The notes: generated by a model from the letters alone, not told the origin. A stretch of DNA of 64,000 nucleotides from CAYQQR01 sp964420035 (GCA_964420035.1 CAYQQR010000003.1:52907-116906); one strand, 5' to 3'. Shown: positions 17,962 through 27,296, counted from the first letter of the stretch. Translations and numbers: made by a program.

Positions 17962-19119
17962 TTAATCATTAATTTGCTGAATTGCTTCCCGTATACCGAT
18001 TAATTTCTTTCCCCGGGTTGCAATCACAAATGCACCATGGACCTGTTGCCGGATCTTTTTACATTGGTCCATGGCTTCCTGATACTTAGTAAATTTTTGT
18101 GTGGTATACTTGTAGAAGTCTCCTGCATCGATCTCGGCCAGTTCATCAAAACCGCTGAAAAACTCAGAACTGGTATCCAGTTTGGTTTTTGAGGCTGCTA
18201 TCTGGATGCGGAAGCAGATCGGTTCCGATTCCACCTTTTCTTCAGTCACCGGAATGTTTGCCTGCTGTTCTTCTGGATCAATCTTTGATTCATCAAACAT
18301 ACTTTTGCTCTCTATTTCGTTCTTGTAATCCCGGAATGCCCTGAAAATAGCCGATGCCAGGTAATCCTGACCTTGTTCCGACATCAAATACCGCTCTTCA
18401 ACTTCATTGGTTATATAACCGGTTTCAATCAAAACGCTGGGCATGGTGGTTCTCCACAGAACCAGGAATCCGGCCTGTTTTACGCCCCGGTCCTTTCGCA
18501 TCGCCCGTTCCCTGAATTGGTCCTGCACATGACTGGCAAAGGCCAGACTTTGATCCAGGTAGGTAGATTGCATTATATTAAACATGATGTACGATTCTGC
18601 CGATTTGGGGTCAAATCCTTCATAATGGGTCGTATAGTCTTCTTCAAGGGTGATAACAGAGTTCTCCTTCATGGCTACCTGCAAATTACGTTCGTTGGTA
18701 TGATAGCCCATGGCATAGGTTTCACTGCCGTAAGTAGCAGAATTTTTCCATGCATTGGCATGGACCGAAATGAAAAGATCGGCACCGTTCTGGTTCGCTA
18801 TATTGGCCCGCTCATGAAGGGGTACAAAAACATCTTTGTCACGTGTATATATTACCCTGACATCATCGAAATGTTCCTCAATATATTTACCCAGTTTCAG
18901 AACGATCCCCAGTACGATGTCTTTTTCTTTTGCCCTTTTCCCGAATGCACCGGGATCTTTGCCTCCATGACCGGCATCCAGCACCACCGTTTTCAGGGTT
19001 TTCTTGATCTCCCCGTCGGCAAACAGGACCCCGCGGGGATAAATTATCAACAGCAGCCATACAAGAATTGTAAGGGCTGTGCGTTTTTCTATGCGGGTAT
19101 GGAATATGTTTACAGGCAA
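17962..19119 (-). CDS. N-acetylmuramoyl-L-alanine amidase (Amidase_3) with SPOR-like C-terminus
   Basis: The 385-residue protein cleaves the amide bond between muramic acid and the stem peptide. Zinc-ligand and catalytic motifs are VVLDAGHGGKDPGA near residue 45, HERANIANQNGADLFISVHANA near 107 (split), and the catalytic glutamate in VLIETGYITN near 234. An N-terminal hydrophobic segment (ALTILVWLLLIIYPRG) exports it. The last ~80 residues (ICFRIQIAASKTKLD onward) resemble a SPOR domain that binds denuded glycans at the septum. It diverges from lptD and is followed by the MCE gene. Confidence 0.9.
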   Translation of the reverse strand: MPVNIFHTRIEKRTALTILVWLLLIIYPRGVLFADGEIKKTLKTVVLDAGHGGKDPGAFGKRAKEKDIVLGIVLKLGKYIEEHFDDVRVIYTRDKDVFVPLHERANIANQNGADLFISVHANAWKNSATYGSETYAMGYHTNERNLQVAMKENSVITLEEDYTTHYEGFDPKSAESYIMFNIMQSTYLDQSLAFASHVQDQFRERAMRKDRGVKQAGFLVLWRTTMPSVLIETGYITNEVEERYLMSEQGQDYLASAIFRAFRDYKNEIESKSMFDESKIDPEEQQANIPVTEEKVESEPICFRIQIAASKTKLDTSSEFFSGFDELAEIDAGDFYKYTTQKFTKYQEAMDQCKKIRQQVHGAFVIATRGKKLIGIREAIQQIND

Positions 19120-19162
19120 TTTTAGTTAGCTTTAGTCCCTGATTTCCTGAATCCATTTTTTT

Positions 19163-19170
19163 CAAAATTA
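19163..19170 (-). promoter_or_regulatory. -7 promoter element for the amidase-MCE operon
   Basis: On the minus strand the sequence is TAATTTTG, a perfect TAnnTTTG, 43 bases before the amidase start codon. It overlaps the short divergent region shared with lptD. Confidence 0.5.
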
Positions 19171-19180
19171 GTATTAAAAA

Positions 19181-21901
19181 TTGTTCAAAAAACAACTGCA
19201 ATATTGGGTTTTATGCATCTTATTAACCATCCCGGTTCAGAATATTCTCGCGCAAACGGATTCACTGGAGATCATAACGGAAACAGACAGCATGGTCTAT
19301 GACAGTATTCCCGGGGATAGTCTCGTGGAAAAAAAATCAAAAAAAACCGAAACGATCGAATCAGAGGTCAATTATGATGCTGCCGATTCCATGATATATT
19401 CGCTCGGTGAAGAGAAAGTATACCTGTATGGAGATGCCCTCATCAGTTATCAGGATATAGAGATCTCTGCAGCCCGTATTGAATTCGATATGAGTACCAA
19501 TATCCTCAATGCTTATGGAAGGGAAGACAGTCTGGGGATACTGCAGGGAAAGCCAAAATTTAATCAGGCAAATGAGTCCTTCGAGGCCCGCACCTTATCC
19601 TATAATTTCGATACCAAAAAAGGATTTATTGAGGCCATAATCACAGAACAGGAGGGAGGTTATCTCCACAGCCAGAAAACCAAAAAGCAGGCCGACGGCC
19701 AGATCCATATGAGGCAGGGTAAATATACGACCTGTGACCTGGAGCATCCGCACTATTATATAGCGCTTACCAGGGCCAAATCCATTCCGGGGGACAAGAT
19801 CGTCAGCGGTCCTGCCTACTTTGTTATTGAAGATGTACCCATCCCGATCGGGATTCCCTTTGGTTTCTTTCCCAACAGCAGCACCCGCTCATCAGGCTTG
19901 TTGATTCCTACATATGGCCTGGATGGCAGAAGGGGATATTACCTGCAGAATGGAGGTTTTTATTTTGCCCTGAACGACTATTTCGATTTACGGGTAACCG
20001 GTGATGTCTATACCAATGGAACCTGGGGCACAAGGATAGGCAGTAATTACAGGAAGCGGTATAAGTATTCCGGAAGTCTTAATACCCGTTATTTCAGAAC
20101 CATTACAGGGGAAAAGGGATTGCCCAATTATCGAAAAGGCACCGATTATTCAATTTTATGGTCCCATTCACAGGACCCCAAAGCAAATCCATACAGTAAT
20201 TTCCGGGCCAGTGTTAACTTTTCTTCATCATCTTATGATGTGAATCACAGCCGGAACATTCAAAATGCCCTGACCAACACCAAGCAATCCAGTATTTCCT
20301 ATTCCCGTTCCTGGCCTGCTCGCCCTTTCAATTTCTCAGCCAGCCTTAATCACAGCCAGAACAGCAGGAACAAATCCGTAAACATGGTTCTGCCGAAAAT
20401 GACTTTCAGCATGAACAGAATATACCCTTTTCGTAAGCTGACCCAAAAAAGCAGCAGTTTGCTGAATGACTTTCAGATCAATTATTCTGCTAATTTTGAC
20501 AACCGGCTCAATACGGTCGATTCTTTATTGTTCACCGATACCAAAATCGAAGATTTTAATACGGGCTTTCAACATAACCTCCCGCTCAGCCTGAACATAA
20601 AAGCGCTGAACTTTTTTAACATAACCCCCAGTATACGCTATACCGGGGTCATGTTTACCAAAAGGACCATGCCCAGGTTTGAACAGGGCTATGTTTACGA
20701 GAATATGGACAGGACAGCAGATACCCTGATCATTGACACCATCCCGGGTGTTTATTATGCCCATGCCTATGTCCCCTCTGTAGGGGTATCCTTCCAACCC
20801 AAGGTATATGGATTTTTTACATTCAGGAAAAAATCAAGGATAGAAGCCATCCGCCATGTCATGTCGCCATCGGTTTCTTTCAGTTATACGCCGGATATGA
20901 CCGGTAAGGTACCCGACTATTATATTGATGTAAACCTCGGTGTGGATACGGTGACGAAACAGCGTTTTCTTTACAGTGAGCTGGGAGATACCATTAACGC
21001 TACTCAGGCCATGATGAACCAGGTTAAGGGATCCTATTCCATCTATGATGAATCAGTCTATCGCATACCGGTTCCCGCGGGAAGGCAGGGATCCGTCTCA
21101 TTCTCGCTCCGGAACAATGTGGAAATGAAGATCAAATCCAAGAGCGATACGGCTCAGGAGATGAAGAAGATCAAGCTGCTGGATAATCTGAATTTCAGTA
21201 CGAATTATAACATCTTTGCCGAACAGTTTAAATGGAGTCCCATCAGCATGGTTGGAAATACCTCTCTTTTCAAAAGACAGCTCAATTTGAAGTTTAACGG
21301 CCGGTTTGATCCATACGGTATTGTAAGGGATAGCATTACCCAGCGTTGGACCCGGGTCAATGAACCGGTCTGGAAAACCAGCGATCAAAAGCAGCTTCTC
21401 CGGCTCACAAGTTTCGGATTCAGCGTCAGTTTCAGGTTACGGTCATCCCAGGGAAAAGGTCAGGGCCAGGAAGAACAACCCCGGGCCGATATTTCAGAAC
21501 CATCCGGACTCAGTCCTGATGAGGTCAACTATTCGGGATATGACGATACTTTTTATGGGCAGTATGTAGACTTCGATATTCCGTGGAGCCTGAGCTTTGA
21601 TTACAATTTTAATTATTCCAGGCCCTTTGAAGAATCAAATATTGTTCAAACACTGCGCGTGAGCGGTGATATCAGCCTGACACCAAAATGGAAGATAGGG
21701 GTCAGTACCGGCTATGATTTCAAAGCCAAAAAGATGAGCACAACGAATCTGAATATTTACAGGGACCTGCACTGCTGGGAAATGCGACTATCATCCGTTC
21801 CTTTTGGTACATTCAGGAGCTACGGTTTTCAGATCAACATTAAATCCTCTATCTTGAGAGACATAAAATACGAAAAGAACGATAGTTGGATCGATAATTA
21901 A
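19181..21901 (+). CDS. lptD: LptD/OstA-like outer-membrane assembly protein
   Basis: This 906-residue protein resembles the Bacteroidetes form of LptD, which inserts lipopolysaccharide into the outer leaflet. After a signal peptide (YWVLCILLTIPVQNILAQ) comes an OstA-like region (YGDALISYQDIEISAARIEFD, split, near residues 80-105), then a long beta-barrel with repeated aromatic/polar strands and the IPIGIPFGFFPN and STRSSGLLIPTYG segments typical of LptD. No in-frame ATG precedes the signal peptide, and the first possible start is TTG at 19181. It is followed after 6 bases by ridA. The partner LptE is not in the window. Confidence 0.8.
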   Translation: MFKKQLQYWVLCILLTIPVQNILAQTDSLEIITETDSMVYDSIPGDSLVEKKSKKTETIESEVNYDAADSMIYSLGEEKVYLYGDALISYQDIEISAARIEFDMSTNILNAYGREDSLGILQGKPKFNQANESFEARTLSYNFDTKKGFIEAIITEQEGGYLHSQKTKKQADGQIHMRQGKYTTCDLEHPHYYIALTRAKSIPGDKIVSGPAYFVIEDVPIPIGIPFGFFPNSSTRSSGLLIPTYGLDGRRGYYLQNGGFYFALNDYFDLRVTGDVYTNGTWGTRIGSNYRKRYKYSGSLNTRYFRTITGEKGLPNYRKGTDYSILWSHSQDPKANPYSNFRASVNFSSSSYDVNHSRNIQNALTNTKQSSISYSRSWPARPFNFSASLNHSQNSRNKSVNMVLPKMTFSMNRIYPFRKLTQKSSSLLNDFQINYSANFDNRLNTVDSLLFTDTKIEDFNTGFQHNLPLSLNIKALNFFNITPSIRYTGVMFTKRTMPRFEQGYVYENMDRTADTLIIDTIPGVYYAHAYVPSVGVSFQPKVYGFFTFRKKSRIEAIRHVMSPSVSFSYTPDMTGKVPDYYIDVNLGVDTVTKQRFLYSELGDTINATQAMMNQVKGSYSIYDESVYRIPVPAGRQGSVSFSLRNNVEMKIKSKSDTAQEMKKIKLLDNLNFSTNYNIFAEQFKWSPISMVGNTSLFKRQLNLKFNGRFDPYGIVRDSITQRWTRVNEPVWKTSDQKQLLRLTSFGFSVSFRLRSSQGKGQGQEEQPRADISEPSGLSPDEVNYSGYDDTFYGQYVDFDIPWSLSFDYNFNYSRPFEESNIVQTLRVSGDISLTPKWKIGVSTGYDFKAKKMSTTNLNIYRDLHCWEMRLSSVPFGTFRSYGFQINIKSSILRDIKYEKNDSWIDN

Positions 21902-21907
21902 AAAGAG

Positions 21908-22285
21908 ATGAAACGTCAGATCAAAACCGAAAAGGCACCGGCAGCTGTAGGGCCTTACAGCCAGGCCATCGAGATCAATAACATGCTGTTTGTATCGGGA
22001 CAGGTACCCCTGGATCCCAAAACGGGAAAACTCGTCGACGGGGGTATATCGCGTCAGACCGAGCAGGTACTCCTGAATATAAGTACAATACTGACAGCGG
22101 CAGGATATTCCTTGCAGGATGTTGCTAAATGTACCTGCTATTTGCAGGATATGTCAGACTTCCGGGCAATGAACAAGGTTTATGCGAAATACTTTCCGCT
22201 GGATCCGCCCGCCCGTGCAGCTTTCCAGGTAGGGGCCCTGCCCCTGGGAGCCAAAGTCGAGATCGAAGCAATAGCCGTTAAGTAA
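21908..22285 (+). CDS. ridA: RidA family reactive intermediate deaminase
   Basis: The 125-residue protein belongs to the YjgF/YER057c/UK114 family, which hydrolyses reactive enamines and imines from PLP enzymes to ketoacids plus ammonia. It has the family marks GPYSQAIEINNMLFVSGQ near residue 16, CTCYLQDMSDF near 76, and the key arginine in PPARAAFQVGALP near 101. The length is normal. It lies 6 bases after lptD and is probably read from the same transcript, a pairing without obvious functional logic. Confidence 0.95.
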   Translation: MKRQIKTEKAPAAVGPYSQAIEINNMLFVSGQVPLDPKTGKLVDGGISRQTEQVLLNISTILTAAGYSLQDVAKCTCYLQDMSDFRAMNKVYAKYFPLDPPARAAFQVGALPLGAKVEIEAIAVK

Positions 22286-22334
22286 TTCAGGATTCAGAAT
22301 GAGTGTGGGTGTGGGGTGGGTGTGAATTCTGAAT
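22284..22334. repeat. Periodic inverted repeat between ridA and rplI (element b)
   Basis: The whole spacer is built of 7-base words, for example GATTCAG (22291), GTGGGTG (22305), TGGGGTG (22312) and ATTCTGA (22326). Its ends form a perfect 9-bp inverted repeat: ATTCAGAAT at 22292-22300 and ATTCTGAAT at 22326-22334. Lying between convergent genes, it may work as a bidirectional terminator, though no T-tract follows. Confidence 0.7.
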
Positions 22335-22781
22335 TTATTCCGCGACTATCTCGAAATCAATATCGACTACGACCTCTTTATGGAGTTTGATGGAGGCTTT
22401 GTATTTGCCAACTTCCTTTATCAGTTCATCCTTGAGGGAAATAGCCTTCCGGTCGATATAAAAACCTTCCTTCTTAAGTGCCTCGGCAATCTGAATGGTG
22501 TTGACAGAACCAAAGATCTTTCCCTTGGTACTGGTTTTTGCACCGATGGTCAGACTAACGTCCTCGAGCTTTTCTGCAAGCTCTTCTGCTTCTTTTTTAA
22601 GTTGTTCCTCTTTATGGGCACGCTGACGAAGGTTCTCCTCGTGCATTTTCAGGATCGACTTGGTGGCATTAAGGGCCAGACCCCTGGGGATAAGATAGTT
22701 CCTGGCATATCCGTTTTTGACATCTACGATATCATTCTTGTCACCAAGGTTCGGGATATCTTCTTTCAAAATTATACGCAT
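22335..22781 (-). CDS. rplI: 50S ribosomal protein L9
   Basis: The 148-residue protein has the classic L9 N-terminus (MRIILKEDIPNLGDKNDIVDV), the long connecting helix (residues ~40-75) and the C-terminal rRNA-binding domain. L9 binds 23S rRNA domain V and reaches out from the L1 stalk side. It is the last gene of the rpsF-rpsR-rplI operon, 14 bases after rpsR. Confidence 0.97.
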   Translation of the reverse strand: MRIILKEDIPNLGDKNDIVDVKNGYARNYLIPRGLALNATKSILKMHEENLRQRAHKEEQLKKEAEELAEKLEDVSLTIGAKTSTKGKIFGSVNTIQIAEALKKEGFYIDRKAISLKDELIKEVGKYKASIKLHKEVVVDIDFEIVAE

Positions 22782-22795
22782 GGTTGAACAATGGT

Positions 22796-23065
22796 TTATT
22801 TTAACATATCCGTTACATACGGCAACATGGCCAGGTGCCTGGACCTTTTGATCGCCCTTGAAACCTTTCTTTGATACTTGAGTGAAGTGCCTGTAACTCT
22901 TCTGGGAAGTATTTTGCCCTGTTCATTAAGGAACTTCTTCAGAAATTCCGGATCCTTATAATCCACGTATTTGATGCGGTTCTTTCTGAAACGGCAATAC
23001 TTCTTTTTCCTTATTTCTACGGTTGGGGGTGTTAAATATCTTATTTCCGACTGGTTGTTTGCCAT
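22796..23065 (-). CDS. rpsR: 30S ribosomal protein S18
   Basis: The 89-residue protein contains the S18 core (CRFRKNRIKYVDYKDPEFL, KILPRRVTGTSLKYQRKVS, split, AIKRSRHLAMLPYV). S18 pairs with S6 on the platform of the small subunit. The gene is between rpsF (6 bases upstream) and rplI, the standard order in Bacteroidetes. Confidence 0.97.
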   Translation of the reverse strand: MANNQSEIRYLTPPTVEIRKKKYCRFRKNRIKYVDYKDPEFLKKFLNEQGKILPRRVTGTSLKYQRKVSRAIKRSRHLAMLPYVTDMLK

Positions 23066-23071
23066 GACCTA

Positions 23072-23440
23072 TTACTCCTTTTCTTTTGATGATTCGCTTT
23101 TCGCCTCTTCCCTGGCTTTCATTTCTTTTTTCCGGGCATATACAATAGCATACTTGTCCATTTTCATGGTGAGAAAACGCAATATCCGCTCATCCCTGCG
23201 GTATTCGGTTTCCAGCTTGTCAATGAACTTCGGATCGGACCGGAATTCAATGAGATAATAAAAGCCCGTGGATTTTTTTTCAATGGGGTAGGCCAGCTTG
23301 CGCAATCCCCAGTATTCCTCGAAAATAACCTCACCTTTCTCTGAGGTAATAAGGTTTTTGTACTTCTGAACCGCTTCCTTCATCTGAGCTTCAGACAAAA
23401 CGGGAGTTGCAATGAAAACGGTTTCATACTGGTTTGTCAT
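23072..23440 (-). CDS. rpsF: 30S ribosomal protein S6
   Basis: The 122-residue protein starts MTNQYETVFIATPVLSEAQ and contains the RKLAYPIEKKSTGFYYLIEF core of S6. The C-terminus has a charged, Lys/Glu-rich tail of ~17 residues (KKEMKAREEAKSESSKEKE). It is the first gene of the rpsF-rpsR-rplI operon. S6:S18 autoregulation through an rpsF leader RNA is known in several phyla. The leader here is short (about 55 bases) and I did not identify that structure. Confidence 0.97.
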   Translation of the reverse strand: MTNQYETVFIATPVLSEAQMKEAVQKYKNLITSEKGEVIFEEYWGLRKLAYPIEKKSTGFYYLIEFRSDPKFIDKLETEYRRDERILRFLTMKMDKYAIVYARKKEMKAREEAKSESSKEKE

Positions 23441-23501
23441 ACTTTGATAATTTGATTGTTACTGTGTTTAAAATGATTTTACTTGCTCAAAAATTGGCTT
23501 G

Positions 23502-23509
23502 CAAAAATA
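23502..23509 (-). promoter_or_regulatory. -7 promoter element of the rpsF operon
   Basis: Read on the minus strand this is TATTTTTG, an exact TAnnTTTG, about 62 bases before the rpsF start. It implies a leader of roughly 55 bases. Confidence 0.6.
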
Positions 23510-23576
23510 AAAAGAATAACCGTCATCGCAAAATTTCAAGCACTTTTATGCACCTGAGTTCATTGTATATATTTTC

Positions 23577-23584
23577 TATCTTTG
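23577..23584 (+). promoter_or_regulatory. -7 promoter element of dnaX
   Basis: TATCTTTG is an exact TAnnTTTG match 15 bases before the dnaX ATG at 23600. With the rpsF element facing the other way, the 159-base gap holds a divergent promoter pair. The tight spacing also rules out the in-frame TTG at 23582 as the start. Confidence 0.6.
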
Positions 23585-23599
23585 TCTAAATTTTCAAGG

Positions 23600-25357
23600 A
23601 TGGAAAATTTCATTGTAAGCGCGAGAAAATACAGACCCGATCGATTTGACCAGGTAGTTGGCCAAAATGCGATCACTTCCACCCTTAAAAACGCGATTAA
23701 AAACAGTCACCTGGCTCATGCATACCTGTTTTGTGGTCCCAGGGGAGTAGGCAAAACCACCTGCGCCCGTATTTTGGCCAAAACGGTCAACTGCAATAAT
23801 TTAGGCGAAGATGTTGAAGCCTGCAATGAATGTGAGTCCTGTAAAGCCTTCAATAGTTCCCGTTCCTACAATATTCACGAACTGGATGCGGCTTCAAACA
23901 ATTCAGTGGATGACATCCGGAACCTGACCGATCAGGTCCGGGTGCCACCCCAGATCGGAAAATACAGTGTGTACATTATCGATGAAGTGCACATGCTTTC
24001 CCAACAAGCCTTCAATGCTTTCCTGAAAACATTGGAAGAACCCCCGGCTCATGCCATTTTTATTTTGGCCACCACTGAAAAACATAAGATCATTCCAACC
24101 ATATTGTCCCGATGTCAGATCTACGATTTTCAAAGGATCAAGGTTAGGGATATTGCAGAATATCTTGAGAAGATTGCAAAACAGGAAAAACTGGAAACCG
24201 AGCCCGAAGCTTTACAGGTGATAGCTCAAAAAGCGGCCGGTGCCCTCCGGGACGCGCTGTCCATCTTTGATCAGATCGTAAGCTATACCGGCAGTAAAAT
24301 CAGCTACACGGATGTACTTGAGAACCTCAATATCCTGGATTATGATTATTATTTCAATATGACCGGAGCTTGTTTGGCCGGAGACCCATCCAAGGCCTTG
24401 TTGCTTTTCGACGACGTGATCACAAGGGGTTTTGACGGGCAAAATTTTATCAACGGACTTTCTGCCCATTTCCGGGATCTTCTGGTTAGTCAGGACGAAG
24501 AAACGATTGAATTGCTCGAAGTAGGGGCGGGAATACGTAAAAAATACCTGGAACAAAGTCAGCAATGTCCTGCCGACTTTTTACTGAATGCCCTGGATAT
24601 ACTAAACCAGGCAGATATGAATTACCGTTCCAGCAAGAACCAGCGACTTCTGATTGAGTTGGCGTTGTCGCGATGCTGTACACTTGCACATTCAAAAAAA
24701 AAAGAGCTGAGACCTGAAGAGCCGGTGGCTGAGAAAGAAAAAGAACCTTCAACGGAGCCTTCGGGAAAAGAAATTTCACCAGACCCGGTAAATGAAAAAC
24801 AGTCTCCCGAACCGAAAAAGGAAACAGAGCCTGAATCAGAAACGGAGGAGAAACACCTTACGGAAACTCCCGCGCCTTTGGTTTCTATAAGGGAGGCAAT
24901 CTCAGGAAAAAGAGCTGAAAGCTCAGCAAATGAAGAAGATCCTGAATCAGGGGCAGAAAAACCGGATCAGAAGGGAGCACTGAAAAAGCAGGAATTCAGT
25001 CCGGAAACCATGGCACATTTCTGGCTTGAATTTGCTGAATCCATTAAAAGCGATCGGCCCCGCATGGCCAGTACCCTGAAAAACCATATGCCTCGTAAAA
25101 TTGATAACATACGGTACAAGGTTTTGCTGGATAATTCAACCCAAAAAGACCAGTTTAACCGGGAAATAAAGCCTGAACTGATCGATTACCTCAGGGACAG
25201 GCTGCAAAACGACCAATTGGAACTGCAACTTGATGTCATCCCCCAGGAAGAAAACAGGGAAATGCTTTACACCCAGGAAGATAAATTCAAACATATGTCT
25301 GAGAAAAATCCGGCACTCAGAAAACTGAAACAAAAGTTTAACCTGGATTTTGATTGA
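23600..25357 (+). CDS. dnaX: DNA polymerase III subunit gamma/tau
   Basis: DnaX is the AAA+ clamp-loader motor that loads the beta sliding clamp. Visible parts in order: SARKYRPDRFDQVVGQ at the N-terminus, Walker A GPRGVGKT near residue 45, the four-cysteine zinc module (CNNLGEDVEACNECESC) near 64-80, Walker B IIDEVHML, and the SRCQIYDFQRI sensor. After ~365 residues there is a Glu/Lys/Pro-rich linker (LRPEEPVAEKEKEPSTEP), then a compact C-terminal tau-like domain. The start is the ATG at 23600. I did not find a clear slippery A-run plus stem for a programmed frameshift, though a run of nine A lies near 24695 at the linker boundary. Confidence 0.95.
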   Translation: MENFIVSARKYRPDRFDQVVGQNAITSTLKNAIKNSHLAHAYLFCGPRGVGKTTCARILAKTVNCNNLGEDVEACNECESCKAFNSSRSYNIHELDAASNNSVDDIRNLTDQVRVPPQIGKYSVYIIDEVHMLSQQAFNAFLKTLEEPPAHAIFILATTEKHKIIPTILSRCQIYDFQRIKVRDIAEYLEKIAKQEKLETEPEALQVIAQKAAGALRDALSIFDQIVSYTGSKISYTDVLENLNILDYDYYFNMTGACLAGDPSKALLLFDDVITRGFDGQNFINGLSAHFRDLLVSQDEETIELLEVGAGIRKKYLEQSQQCPADFLLNALDILNQADMNYRSSKNQRLLIELALSRCCTLAHSKKKELRPEEPVAEKEKEPSTEPSGKEISPDPVNEKQSPEPKKETEPESETEEKHLTETPAPLVSIREAISGKRAESSANEEDPESGAEKPDQKGALKKQEFSPETMAHFWLEFAESIKSDRPRMASTLKNHMPRKIDNIRYKVLLDNSTQKDQFNREIKPELIDYLRDRLQNDQLELQLDVIPQEENREMLYTQEDKFKHMSEKNPALRKLKQKFNLDFD

Positions 25358-25417
25358 ACATCGGGTCCGAAACAAGGTTAGGATTCAAGGATTTCATATT
25401 AAATAAATCACTGAGTT

Positions 25418-26683
25418 ATGCGCGCAGAAAAAGTTACCATTGAAAACGCTGCACTGATAGTACCGGACGAACCCATCATTCCTTTTATTGAAGGCGACGG
25501 TACCGGACCGGATATATGGAATGCTTCGGTACTCGTGTTTGACGCTGCGGTAGAAAAAGCCTATAAGGGAAAAAAGAAAACACACTGGAAAGAAGTATAT
25601 GCAGGGGAGAAATCCTATAAAAGGACCGGAGAATGGTTGCCCCGGGAAACGCTTGACCTGATCAGGGAACACCTTGTTGCCATCAAAGGACCGTTAACCA
25701 CCCCTGTAGGAGGCGGTATACGGTCATTGAACGTTGCCCTCAGACAGATCCTTGACCTATACGTTTGCCTCAGGCCCGTTAAATATTATAAAGGTGTTCC
25801 CTCTCCGGTGAAGGATCCCTCCACAACGGATATGGTGATTTTCAGAGAAAACTCAGAAGACATCTACGCGGGTATCGAATGGATGCATGGGACAGAAGAA
25901 GTAAAAAAGGTCAAGGATTTCCTTATCAATGAAATGGGTGTTACCAAAATGCGTTTTCCCGATACCACTTCCATCGGGATAAAGCCCATATCCCGGGACG
26001 GAACAGAAAGGCTGGTGCGGGCTGCCATACAATATGCACTGAACCATGCTCTTCCTTCTGTAACCCTGGTCCACAAGGGGAACATTATGAAGTTTACGGA
26101 AGGACAGTTCAAGCAATGGGGCTATGATCTTGCAGAAAGGGAGTTCGCCGATAAGGTTTTTACCTGGCAACAATATGATAAGGTCAGGGAAAAAGAAGGG
26201 ACCGAGGCAGCCAATCATGCACAGGATGAAGCCCTGAAAGCGGGAAGACTCCTGGTAAAGGATGTCATTGCCGATGCCTTCCTGCAGCAGATACTGACCC
26301 GTCCCGCTGAATATTCAGTGATTGCCACCATGAACCTGAACGGCGATTATATCTCCGATGCCCTGGCCGCCATTGTGGGGGGTATTGGTATTGCACCAGG
26401 AGCCAATATCAATTACGAAACCGGTCATGCCATTTTCGAAGCTACCCATGGTACCGCACCTAAATATGCCGGACTCGACCGGGTGAATCCCGGATCGCTG
26501 ATCCTTTCCGGTGTTCTGATGTTCGAATACCTCGGATGGCAGGAAGCAGCCGACCTGATCCGCAAGGGACTGCAGGCCGCCATCATGAAAAAGCGGGTCA
26601 CCTACGATTTTGAACGCTTAATGGAGGGTGCAACCAAATTGAAAACTTCTGAATTCGGGCAGGAAATAATAAATAATATGTGA
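25418..26683 (+). CDS. icd: Isocitrate dehydrogenase (NADP-type)
   Basis: The 421-residue enzyme converts isocitrate to 2-oxoglutarate plus CO2 in the TCA cycle. It matches the E. coli-type homodimer: FIEGDGTGPDIW near residue 24, the substrate loop GGIRSLNVALRQ (phosphorylatable serine region) near 105, REN SEDIYAGIEW near 146, and NLNGDYISDALAA with the metal-binding aspartates near 308. The KYAGLDRVNPGSLILS segment near 349 is consistent with NADP binding, but cofactor choice is inferred. It stands alone and converges on the DUF6438 gene. Confidence 0.93.
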   Translation: MRAEKVTIENAALIVPDEPIIPFIEGDGTGPDIWNASVLVFDAAVEKAYKGKKKTHWKEVYAGEKSYKRTGEWLPRETLDLIREHLVAIKGPLTTPVGGGIRSLNVALRQILDLYVCLRPVKYYKGVPSPVKDPSTTDMVIFRENSEDIYAGIEWMHGTEEVKKVKDFLINEMGVTKMRFPDTTSIGIKPISRDGTERLVRAAIQYALNHALPSVTLVHKGNIMKFTEGQFKQWGYDLAEREFADKVFTWQQYDKVREKEGTEAANHAQDEALKAGRLLVKDVIADAFLQQILTRPAEYSVIATMNLNGDYISDALAAIVGGIGIAPGANINYETGHAIFEATHGTAPKYAGLDRVNPGSLILSGVLMFEYLGWQEAADLIRKGLQAAIMKKRVTYDFERLMEGATKLKTSEFGQEIINNM

Positions 26684-26745
26684 ACTGGCCTCCGGTAGCT
26701 GGTTGCTGGCTTTTTGAATCTCTTCCAACGACCAGCCACCAGAAG
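26684..26745. repeat. Heptamer inverted repeat between icd and DUF6438 gene (element c)
   Basis: The left arm (26685-26712) consists of four 7-base words, including CTGGCCT (26685) and CTGGTTG (26699). The right arm (26725-26745) consists of three words, including CCAGCCA (26732) and CCAGAAG (26739). CTGGTTGCTGG pairs with CCAGCCACCAG with one mismatch, around a loop containing TTTTTG. Located between convergent stops, it could end transcription both ways. The word family recurs at 49606 and 61070. Confidence 0.75.
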
Positions 26746-27204
26746 CTAAACTTTCTTCCAGTCGGTTTTATATATCAAATCCTCGATATACTTTTCCAAT
26801 TCTTCCAATGCCTCCGGAGCCCCATAATAATCCATGATCTTTTTCCAATCCCCTTCGTGGCTGTAGTAAATGTATTTGGTGGGCAGATCGGATACATTTT
26901 TGTAATACCGGTCTTCCAGTTTAAAAAAGTTGGTTTTGTCAAAGGCTTCATGCAGCTTTTCAAGTTCCTCACCGGACAGTTGGGCCCAGAATTTCCCGAT
27001 TAGATCAAAATTTTCCTCCCCTTCAAACAACATTTTCCCTTTTTTGTTAATCTTTAAGGTGTAAACCGGGCATTCTCCGTAACAAGCTGTTCTTTCATAA
27101 GAGACCATGAGATCTTCCTGATCAAATTGCCTTTGAATAGCGCAGGACTGAACGGTAAACCCGATGCCAATAAGGATTATCCAGAAATTGTGTATGTATC
27201 GCAT
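26746..27204 (-). CDS. DUF6438-like lipoprotein
   Basis: The 152-residue protein starts MRYIHNFWIILIGIGF and has a lipobox-like TVQSC near residue 21, so it is a predicted lipoprotein. The following region has the marks of the Bacteroidetes DUF6438 family: YERTACYGECPVYTLKI with two close cysteines, then KKGKMLFEGEEN and a C-terminal helix (EALEELEKYIEDLIY). No function is known. The gene is monocistronic and converges on icd. Confidence 0.75.
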   Translation of the reverse strand: MRYIHNFWIILIGIGFTVQSCAIQRQFDQEDLMVSYERTACYGECPVYTLKINKKGKMLFEGEENFDLIGKFWAQLSGEELEKLHEAFDKTNFFKLEDRYYKNVSDLPTKYIYYSHEGDWKKIMDYYGAPEALEELEKYIEDLIYKTDWKKV

Positions 27205-27296
27205 GTCCGGTAGATTTTATAGTTAGTTTCGCGTCCCGGAATTATTAAACCCGTGGATAAAATGAATTATTGTAATTTTACAAAAAAATACGCGCA

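Noticed and set aside
18373..19125. 250-residue plus-strand frame opposite the amidase gene
   Set aside because: It is antisense to conserved amidase motifs and lacks protein-like composition.
24690..24720. Programmed frameshift in dnaX at the run of A
   Set aside because: The A-run is at a plausible place, but I could not find a convincing downstream stem and an early stop just after in the shifted frame, so I do not claim it.
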